Assembly: GCA_913060985.1 (NCBI GenBank)
Contig: CAJXTQ010000010.1
Location: forward strand, 1-11,547
Source: an uncultured Micrococcales bacterium
GTDB lineage: Bacteria; Actinomycetota; Actinomycetes; Actinomycetales; Microbacteriaceae
Reading direction: 5' to 3'
DNA: 11,547 bases
Positions 6,031 through 11,547 of this stretch are shown here, in pieces. Within the stretch, counting starts at the first letter, position 1; the number at the start of each line of letters is the position of its first letter. The notes under the pieces were generated by a model that ran no database searches, was not told the DNA's origin, and was given only the letters and a program-made list of their open reading frames with translations. The position numbers were made by a program, and so were the translations under genes.

Positions 6031-7422
6031 ATGAATGACGAACAAGTGCAATCCATTTGGGAATCACTTGTCACCACCCTTTCCTCAGATCATCGAATAA
6101 CCCCTCAGATGGTGGGATTCATAAGCCTGGCCGAACCAAAAGGAATTCTTGGCGAAACGCTTTATCTCGAAGTTCCCAATGACCTGACGCGCTCAATGAT
6201 TGAGACCAGGCTTAGTGAGCCCATCCAAGACGCGATGAGGGAAATATCGGAATTTGGCGGTCCATCGACTTTTGCTGTTGTTATTAACCCGAGTATTGAA
6301 GTCCCCGAGAAGGAAGAATCAGAGCCAAATTGGGTTCAGAACAAACTAAAAGAACCAGATCCAGCAACAGGTCCAGTTGAGACCTCGGATGTAATTGGCC
6401 TGAATCCAAAATACAGCTTTGAAAACTTTGTGACCGGGGGAAGTAACAGATTCGCGCATGCTGCCGCTTTTGCCGTTGCTGAGGCCCCCGCTCAGGCATA
6501 CAACCCTTTATTTATTTACGGATCGAGCGGGCTGGGCAAAACACATCTCTTGCATGCGATTGGTCACTATGCCAAACATTTGTATCCCAGAGTAAAAGTT
6601 CAATACGTTTCCAGTGAAGAATTCACCAACAGCTTCATCAATGCGATTCAGAACAACCAAACTAATGAATTCCAGGCGCACTACAGAGATGTCGACATTT
6701 TGCTCATTGACGATATTCAGTTCCTACAGGGTAAAGATCAGACTCAAGAAGCTTTCTTCCACACGTTCAATACACTTCACGATCACAACAAACAAGTTGT
6801 CATCACATCTGATGTTCCACCGAAACAACTAACAGGTTTCGAGGAGCGGATGCTGTCAAGATTTGAGTGGGGGCTACTCACTGACATCCAGGCACCGGAA
6901 TTTGAGACTCGTGTGGCAATCCTCAGGAAAAAAGCGCAAAACGAGAATCTGGATATACCTGATGAAGTCATAGAGTTCATGGCTGCGAGAGTATCTTCGA
7001 ATATTCGAGAGCTTGAAGGAACGTTGATTCGAGTCACCGCGTACGCGAATTTGAACAAGACAGAGGTTGATATAAATCTGGTTCAAACCGTACTCAAAGA
7101 CGTGGTTCCACTTGGCGTGGGAACCAATGTTGATCCAATAGCAATCATCAATGCAACCGCTGACTACTACAAAATAAGTGTTGATGACATCTTTGGTTCA
7201 GGCAGACAGCAAGCGGTTGCGCTGGCAAGGCAGATCGCGATGCATATCTGCAGAGAAAAAACGGATTTATCTCTACCCAAAATCGGGAACATTTTTGGCA
7301 ACAGAGACCACACGACTGTGATGTATGCCACAAAAAAGGTCAGCAAACTCATGCGCGAGCGTAGATACATCTACAACCAGGTTTCTGAAATTATTGACAA
7401 AATCGAAAGATCGGCTCGATAG
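6031..7422 (+). CDS. dnaA: Chromosomal replication initiator protein DnaA
   Basis: AAA+ ATPase that binds DnaA boxes, melts the origin and recruits the helicase. The 463-aa protein has domain I (1-85; IWESLVTTL, VPNDLTRSMIETRL), a short acidic linker (86-125), the AAA+ domain beginning NPKYSFENFV (125-134) with Walker A GSSGLGKT (164-171) and Walker B ILLIDD (223-228), box VII GFEERMLSRFEWGL (269-282), and DNA-binding domain IV with RQIAMHICREKTDLSLPKIG and FGNRDHTTVMYA (422-433). Many homologues have GGRDH in place of GNRDH. ATG at 6031 is chosen because GGGGA (6022-6026) is correctly spaced and MNDEQVQSIWESL fits family N-termini. An in-frame GTG at 6001 lies inside a DnaA box and is unlikely. 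The linker is short compared with high-GC relatives such as Streptomyces. Confidence 0.97.
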   Translation: MNDEQVQSIWESLVTTLSSDHRITPQMVGFISLAEPKGILGETLYLEVPNDLTRSMIETRLSEPIQDAMREISEFGGPSTFAVVINPSIEVPEKEESEPNWVQNKLKEPDPATGPVETSDVIGLNPKYSFENFVTGGSNRFAHAAAFAVAEAPAQAYNPLFIYGSSGLGKTHLLHAIGHYAKHLYPRVKVQYVSSEEFTNSFINAIQNNQTNEFQAHYRDVDILLIDDIQFLQGKDQTQEAFFHTFNTLHDHNKQVVITSDVPPKQLTGFEERMLSRFEWGLLTDIQAPEFETRVAILRKKAQNENLDIPDEVIEFMAARVSSNIRELEGTLIRVTAYANLNKTEVDINLVQTVLKDVVPLGVGTNVDPIAIINATADYYKISVDDIFGSGRQQAVALARQIAMHICREKTDLSLPKIGNIFGNRDHTTVMYATKKVSKLMRERRYIYNQVSEIIDKIERSAR

Positions 7423-7559
7423 TTATTCAGTTTTTCTGTGGAAAACTTGTGGATAACTTACAAATAATGTGGATGTTTTCCAAAAATAATCGATAAAACT
7501 GTGTAAATAGAAATAGTTATCCACAACTTATTAATCTATCCACAGAGTTATACACAGCA

Positions 7560-7591
7560 CTAATAACAACTTACATAAATGTAGTTATTAG
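7560..7591. repeat. Interrupted palindrome within oriC
   Basis: CTAATAAC (7560-7567) pairs perfectly with GTTATTAG (7584-7591). Within it TACAT (7572-7576) pairs with ATGTA (7579-7583) around AA. The two stems stack with only the four bases AACT (7568-7571) unpaired on one side. This gives 13 paired positions in 32 bp, between the main DnaA boxes and the AT-rich tract. Confidence 0.7.
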
Positions 7592-7635
7592 AGGATTCCA
7601 AGCGTGTTGCTTTTTATACACACTCTCAACAGGGG

Positions 7636-7680
7636 TTATTGAAATTATTATTTAAATTTGGATTATTTGATATCAATTCA
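7636..7680. other. AT-rich candidate DNA unwinding element
   Basis: A 45-bp stretch made almost only of A and T begins right after the GGGG at 7632-7635. It includes the palindromes ATTTAAAT (7650-7657) and TTGATATCAA (7667-7676) and repeated TTATT units. It lies 14 bp past the last good DnaA box (7614-7622), the usual place for duplex melting. Assignment is by position and composition. Confidence 0.55.
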
Positions 7681-7768
7681 AACTTGTGTAAAACCTGATG
7701 TATTGAATTCTTGACCCCGCCTAAAGCGAAATATGTCAAGATAAGATTTCCGAGATCAAGGGGAACCA

Positions 7769-8896
7769 TTGAAATTTGAAGCAGATAAAGATGTTTTGGC
7801 TGACGCAGTCAACTTTGTTGTGCGTTTATTGCCGCAAAGAGCTTCACTACCAATTCTTTCCGGTGTCTTGATCGAAGCGAAAAACAATGAAATAACGCTC
7901 TCGGTTTTTGATTATGAAGTTTCAGCAAAATCGACAATAGGCGCTAACGTCACCACCGACGGCACTGTGTTGGTCCTCGGAAAATTGCTTTCAGAAATAG
8001 TCAACAAATTACCCAAAGACCAAGTTCTTTTTGAATTAGTTGACAATAAGGTAAACGTCTCTTCCGCATCCTCAAAGTTCAATCTCTTGACTATGCCAAC
8101 CAGCGAGTACCCAGAACTGCCCGCTCTTCCACCAACTTCTGGGGAAGTTGAAGGACAGTCCTTTGCACAAGCTGTAACACAGGTTGCCCATGCTGCATCC
8201 AAAGAAGATGTAACCCCAGTACTTACAGGTGTCTTGATCGAAGCGACAAACGACTCACTAAACCTTGTGGCAACAGATCGGTATCGCGTCGCAGTCAAAT
8301 CAATCCCCTGGAAATCATCGGTTTCTGACTCGGTTCTTATACCAGCACGTACTCTTCAAGAAATTGCAAGAACTTTTTCAAACCAAGGATCCCTGGCAGT
8401 TTCTATCGAAAAAACAGAAGAGCGACAAATGGTCGCTTTTTCGGCTAACAATAAAAGTGTCACTTCAGTCCTGCTGAAAGGCAATTTCCCGGCTGTTTTG
8501 AGTTTATTCCCAGAAAATATCGACCATGAAGCAATAGCAAGTGTTGATGAAATCGAGGAAGCAACAAAGAGGGTTTCGCTGGTTGTTGAAGGTGACAACC
8601 CGATTAGATATAACTTTGGAAACGAAACAGTCACCATCAAATCAATCACGAGCGAAACCGCGCAAGCATCAGAAGAAGTTGCGGTTGAACTAATTGGGGA
8701 AGAAATAGGTGTTTCTCTAAAACCCCAATTTGTTCTTGATGGACTAAGTGGAATCAACACCGAACATGTGAGTTTTGGTTTTACAAAAAACCAACAAAAC
8801 CCCGCCAAGCCAGGGCCGCTTTTGTTTACAGAGCGAGGCGATAAAGCTGGAGAGTTCAAATACCTTCTTCAACCCAACCTGCTTGACGAAAACTAA
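7769..8896 (+). CDS. dnaN: DNA polymerase III sliding clamp, beta subunit
   Basis: Ring-shaped processivity clamp that tethers polymerases and repair factors to DNA. The 375-aa product has three clamp repeats starting near residues 1, 130 and 250, with LPQRASLPILSGVLIEA (21-37), TPVLTGVLIEA and LVATDRYRVAV, all characteristic. The start is TTG at 7769-7771, preceded by AGGGGA (7759-7764); MKFEADKDVLADAV matches family N-termini and there is no ATG nearby. The C-terminus ends YLLQPNLLDEN, where E. coli has the client-pocket residues MPMRL. A 19-bp identical stretch at 7862-7880 and 8228-8246 encodes GVLIEA in repeats 1 and 2. The stop overlaps the recF start (TAATG). Confidence 0.96.
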   Translation: MKFEADKDVLADAVNFVVRLLPQRASLPILSGVLIEAKNNEITLSVFDYEVSAKSTIGANVTTDGTVLVLGKLLSEIVNKLPKDQVLFELVDNKVNVSSASSKFNLLTMPTSEYPELPALPPTSGEVEGQSFAQAVTQVAHAASKEDVTPVLTGVLIEATNDSLNLVATDRYRVAVKSIPWKSSVSDSVLIPARTLQEIARTFSNQGSLAVSIEKTEERQMVAFSANNKSVTSVLLKGNFPAVLSLFPENIDHEAIASVDEIEEATKRVSLVVEGDNPIRYNFGNETVTIKSITSETAQASEEVAVELIGEEIGVSLKPQFVLDGLSGINTEHVSFGFTKNQQNPAKPGPLLFTERGDKAGEFKYLLQPNLLDEN

Positions 8897-10002
8897 TGCA
8901 GGTAACTTCTTTATCACTTGTTAATTACAGAAATTACCAGCAGCTCAATCTGACCCTGAAACCCGGGATAAATTTATTTATAGGAAAAAACGGTCAAGGC
9001 AAAACAAACCTTGTTGAAGCGATTCGGTACTGCTCAACCCTTTCTTCCCACAGATCCCCAACTTCGGCTCTAATAACCGCAGACAAAGATCAATCTCTGA
9101 TTGGCGTGGAACTAGAGAATCAAGGAAAGAAACTAAAACTCGGGATTGAACTAAACAAATCTTTAGCAAACCGGCACAGCATAAACGGGAACATTGTAAA
9201 AAAATCTTCCGAAGTGCTCGGTGCACTAACTACGGTTATTTTCTCCCCCGAAGACATCGATCTAATTAGAAGAGACCCGTCAACCAGGAGGGGGTTTCTA
9301 AATGACCTGGGAATTCAGCTAAGACCGGCCTATTTTCAAACTCTTTCGGATTATGAACGAGTCTTGAAGCAAAGAAATGCGCTTTTGAAATCTGCTAAGG
9401 GAAGGTCAATAGACACATCAACACTTGAATTATGGGATGAGCAACTAGTCGAACTCGCAAGTCGAATAATCGAAAACAGAGAGCAGTTGATCCGGTCGAT
9501 TGCGCCGGGTGTGAATGAAAAATATTCGACGATATCCAAAAGCGAATCAGAAATTGAAATTTATCAAATCAGTTCAATCGATATTGATTACAGAAACCAC
9601 ACCACAGAGGAAATCAAAGAAAAACTCGAATTTGCCATAAGGGGCTTGCGTCAAGAGGAAATCGATAGAGGTATCACCCTGATTGGACCACAACGAGATG
9701 ATTTACAGATAAAGCTCTCCGGACTTTCCTCAAAAGAGCACGCTTCACAGGGTGAAGCCTGGTCACTGGCTCTTTCTCTAAAACTTGCAAGCGCCGAACT
9801 AATCGCTGAGTCGTCAAACACAGGCAAGCCGGTGATTATTTTGGATGATGTCTTTAGTGTTCTTGACTCAAGCAGGAGGGAAGCTCTAACCGAGTTCATG
9901 AGTGGATATGAACAGGTGTTAATAACTGCCGCCGTCGAAGAAGATGTTCCCCTAACATCAAAGGCAACTAGGTTTATTGTGGAGAGTGGCAAAGTTGAGT
10001 GA
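8896..10002 (+). CDS. recF: DNA replication and repair protein RecF
   Basis: ABC-type ATPase that binds gapped DNA and, with RecO and RecR, loads RecA for post-replication repair. The 368-aa product has Walker A GKNGQGKTN (30-38), the coiled arm region (about 125-250: TRRGFLNDLG, DYERVLKQRNALLK), GPQRDDL (264-270), the ABC signature SQGEAWSLALSLKLA (284-298) and Walker B VIILDDV (313-319). The D-loop reads FSVLDSSRR, where FAELDxxRR or FSELDxxRR is more usual. ATG at 8896-8898 shares one base with the dnaN stop, so translation is probably coupled. No gnd gene lies between dnaN and recF, unlike in several actinomycetes. The 3' end overlaps the next gene by about 8 bp. Confidence 0.96.
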   Translation: MQVTSLSLVNYRNYQQLNLTLKPGINLFIGKNGQGKTNLVEAIRYCSTLSSHRSPTSALITADKDQSLIGVELENQGKKLKLGIELNKSLANRHSINGNIVKKSSEVLGALTTVIFSPEDIDLIRRDPSTRRGFLNDLGIQLRPAYFQTLSDYERVLKQRNALLKSAKGRSIDTSTLELWDEQLVELASRIIENREQLIRSIAPGVNEKYSTISKSESEIEIYQISSIDIDYRNHTTEEIKEKLEFAIRGLRQEEIDRGITLIGPQRDDLQIKLSGLSSKEHASQGEAWSLALSLKLASAELIAESSNTGKPVIILDDVFSVLDSSRREALTEFMSGYEQVLITAAVEEDVPLTSKATRFIVESGKVE

Positions 10003-10471
10003 TTATGCGAGCAACTTCTATCGCGAACTACTGAAAACCTTTAGTGGCAAAACCAGCTATGAACAGAAAAAGCTGCGCTTGAAACCCAAGTCAAACTCGA
10101 AACCCTTTGATAAAGATCGAGATCCTGTGAAACTTTCAGCGGGGATTGATGAAATAGTCGGGCAATTTAATTGGAACTCTCAACTCAGCAAAGCAGAGCT
10201 ATTTGTCTCCTGGCCAGACATCGTGGGCCCACATGTCGCAAATGCGTGCAAACCCACAAACCTGAATAACTCAATCTTGCATGTGGATTGCATCTCGACT
10301 GCCTGGGCGACTCAAATGAGACTAATGGCTGTGCAGGTTTTGGAAGAGGTGAATCAGAACTATCCAGATTTGGAAATCAAAGAAATAAAGTTTCATGCCC
10401 CACAGGCTCCAAGCTGGAAAAAAGGTAGTCGATCTGTCCCCGGAAGAGGCCCCAGAGACACATATGGATAA
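9995..10471 (+). CDS. dciA: DciA-type replicative helicase-associated protein (DUF721)
   Basis: DUF721/DciA proteins promote loading or activity of the DnaB helicase in bacteria lacking DnaC or DnaI. The 158-aa form has a variable charged N-terminus (1-42), then the conserved domain: ELFVSWPDIVGPHVANACKP (68-87), STAWATQMRLMA (101-112) and APSWKKGSRSVPGRGPRDTYG (138-158), a C-terminal signature widely shared among actinobacteria. The start is uncertain. TTG at 9995 is chosen, with GGAGAG at 9981-9986, overlapping recF by 8 bp. GTG at 9986 sits too near that motif, and TTG at 9977 has no visible ribosome binding site. Position recF-dciA-gyrB is the standard actinobacterial context. Confidence 0.92.
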   Translation: MSDYASNFYRELLKTFSGKTSYEQKKLRLKPKSNSKPFDKDRDPVKLSAGIDEIVGQFNWNSQLSKAELFVSWPDIVGPHVANACKPTNLNNSILHVDCISTAWATQMRLMAVQVLEEVNQNYPDLEIKEIKFHAPQAPSWKKGSRSVPGRGPRDTYG

Positions 10472-10595
10472 AAATACCATCCTGAAGGTCTTTTTGCCCC
10501 TCTGCGGTAGGATAGAAGAGTTAGCAGCCCCGAATCTAAGTCGGTGAGTCATCGCATTTCACGGGTCCTAACAAAAACTGAGGAGCAAACTTAAT
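10472..10595 (+). promoter_or_regulatory. dciA-gyrB spacer with possible gyrB -10 element
   Basis: This 124-bp spacer contains TAGGAT at 10508-10513, a plausible actinobacterial -10 (TAnnnT), but no matching -35 at 16-18 bp upstream. GAGGAG at 10580-10585 is the gyrB ribosome binding site. No rho-independent terminator is visible after dciA. Confidence 0.3.
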
Positions 10596-11547
10596 ATGAG
10601 TAAATCCGAAAACTACGGTGCGGCCAATATTCAGATTCTCGAAGGACTCGAGGCTGTTAGAAAAAGACCCGGTATGTATATCGGATCCACCGGACCACGA
10701 GGTCTGCACCACCTCGTTTATGAAATTGTCGACAACTCAGTTGACGAGGCCCTAGCTGGCTACTGTTCAAACATCCAAATCACCATCAATAAAGATGGAA
10801 CCCTAAGCGTCCAAGATGACGGTCGAGGAATTCCCGTAGATCTTCACCCTGTTGAAAAACGTCCGGCGGTTGAAGTTGTGTTGACTGTTTTGCACGCTGG
10901 AGGAAAATTCGGAGGTGGCGGCTACGCCGTATCAGGTGGTCTGCACGGAGTTGGAGCAAGTGTTGTGAATGCCCTCTCTCACCATTTAGATGTTGAGGTT
11001 GCAAGAGATGGATTCCTCTGGACCCAAAGCTACACTCAAGGTGTCCCCGATCATGACCTAAAGAAAAACGGCAAAGTTGACTACACCGGGACAAAGATTT
11101 CTTTCAAACCCAACGATGAAATATTTGAAACTGTTGAGTTTGATTATGAAACACTGCGGGCACGATTCCAGCAGATGTGTTTTTTGAATAAGGGACTTCG
11201 TATAACCCTCACCGACGAGCGCGATGGTCGCACCGATAGTTATCACTACGAAAAAGGGTTGATTGATTATGTCGACTATCTGAATTCGAGTAAGAAAAAC
11301 GACAAGGTTCACGACGAGGTGATTTCGATTGAGAGTGAGCTCGATGACAAGACCATGTCGGTTGAAATCGCCATGCAGTGGACAACGGCATTCACTGAAA
11401 GTGTCCACACCTACGCAAACACCATCAACACCCATGAGGGTGGAACGCACGAAGAGGGTTTTAGATCTGCTCTGACATCGCTAATCAATCGCTTCGCCAG
11501 AGATAAGGGATTACTCAAAGAAAAGGATGAAAACCTAACAGGTGATG
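10596..11547 (+). CDS. gyrB: DNA gyrase subunit B (5' part, cut by window end)
   Basis: ATPase subunit of the GyrA2B2 topoisomerase that introduces negative supercoils. The first 317 residues are present and the frame is open to the window edge, so the TOPRIM and C-terminal parts lie outside. Seen are LEGLEAVRKRPGMYIG (17-30 region), the GHKL ATP site with EIVDNSVDEALAG (43-55; Asn47), DDGRGIPVD (74-82), AGGKFGGGGYAVSGGLHGVGAS (101-122) with the nucleotide-lid glycines, and the start of the transducer domain (about 225 onward; VDYLNSSK, FTESVHTYANTINTHEGGTHEEGF). The GGGGYAVSGG lid is the common actinobacterial form. ATG at 10596 is preceded by GAGGAG with a rather long 10-nt gap. Confidence 0.97.
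   Translation, partial: MSKSENYGAANIQILEGLEAVRKRPGMYIGSTGPRGLHHLVYEIVDNSVDEALAGYCSNIQITINKDGTLSVQDDGRGIPVDLHPVEKRPAVEVVLTVLHAGGKFGGGGYAVSGGLHGVGASVVNALSHHLDVEVARDGFLWTQSYTQGVPDHDLKKNGKVDYTGTKISFKPNDEIFETVEFDYETLRARFQQMCFLNKGLRITLTDERDGRTDSYHYEKGLIDYVDYLNSSKKNDKVHDEVISIESELDDKTMSVEIAMQWTTAFTESVHTYANTINTHEGGTHEEGFRSALTSLINRFARDKGLLKEKDENLTGD

Larger units (their letters stand above)
7423..7768. other. oriC: dnaA-dnaN intergenic region, likely oriC
   Basis: This 346-bp gene-free region holds the second DnaA-box cluster. Minus-strand boxes: 7437-7445 (TTTTCCACA), 7448-7456 (exact) and 7468-7476 (ACATCCACA, weaker). Plus-strand boxes: 7517-7525 (exact), 7536-7544 (CTATCCACA), 7548-7556 (TTATACACA) and 7614-7622 (TTATACACA). 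A weak TTTTACACA is at 7685-7693 (minus). The three minus boxes face the four plus boxes across about 40 bp. A palindrome lies at 7560-7591 and an AT-rich tract at 7636-7680. Actinobacterial oriC is normally found in this gap. A TTGACC at 7711-7716 could belong to a dnaN promoter, but I see no good -10. Confidence 0.88.

Noticed and set aside
7912..8859. Long minus-strand open frames of 128 and 167 codons inside dnaN
   Set aside because: They lie wholly opposite a well-conserved dnaN frame, have low-complexity Ser/Thr-rich translations and no ribosome binding sites. They are frame shadows.
10472..10595. Terminator or structured leader between dciA and gyrB
   Set aside because: Only 4-bp complementary arms (CCGA/TCGG around 10530-10545) were found, without a following T-run.
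11058..11450. 130-codon minus-strand open frame opposite gyrB
   Set aside because: It overlaps the strongly conserved GyrB coding sequence and resembles no known protein; treated as a shadow.
1..11547. Search for a novel accessory system, mobile element or CRISPR array
   Set aside because: Every gene but the 11-codon fragment at the left edge belongs to a standard core family in standard order. There are no transposase, integrase, spaced repeats or composition breaks that I can see.

Overview
This window is the replication-origin locus of an actinobacterial chromosome. The gene order is ddl | parB-parA-rsmG-jag(khpB)-yidC-yidD-rnpA-rpmH (all minus strand) | DnaA boxes | dnaA | oriC | dnaN-recF-dciA-gyrB (plus strand). 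A DciA protein ending in RGPRDTYG, a 45-aa L34 and a Jag protein with KH and R3H domains all point to Actinobacteria. Base composition is well below that of typical high-GC actinomycetes (judged by eye, not counted), and spacers are tight with many overlaps. This suggests a small-genome lineage, such as freshwater Microbacteriaceae (Luna-type) or a comparable plankton group. The lineage is an inference; no 16S or phylogenetic marker was compared.

Left arm (1-5742): the last codons of an unidentified gene, then an ATP-grasp D-Ala-D-Ala ligase family gene on the plus strand that runs 23 bp into the 3' end of parB. From the other side, a near-continuous minus-strand run goes from rpmH down to parB. 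Junctions are mostly a few bases, abutting or overlapping. The one real gap in the run is rsmG-parA. Two perfect 16-bp parS sites sit at the 5' ends of parA and rsmG, close to oriC, as expected for ParABS segregation.

Centre (5743-7768): DnaA boxes lie on both sides of dnaA. Five are in the rpmH-dnaA gap (5928-6008), and seven good ones plus a weak one lie in the dnaA-dnaN gap. The second gap also has a 32-bp interrupted palindrome and an AT-rich candidate unwinding element, and is the likely oriC.

Right arm (7769-11547): dnaN, recF and dciA are joined by 1-bp and about 8-bp overlaps. A short spacer follows, then gyrB, which is cut off by the window end. Together the genes cover initiation (DnaA, DciA), clamp (DnaN), gap repair (RecF), supercoiling (GyrB), segregation (ParAB/parS), membrane insertion (YidC, YidD), tRNA 5' processing (RnpA) and ribosome parts or modification (L34, RsmG).

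I found no mobile element, CRISPR array, tRNA, rRNA or clearly novel gene system. The points worth a second look are details within a conserved locus: the two-sided arrangement of DnaA-box doublets, parS sites phased into two coding starts, a Jag KH domain that appears to lack its GxxG loop, and a ddl homologue with Ser at a metal-ligand Asn.
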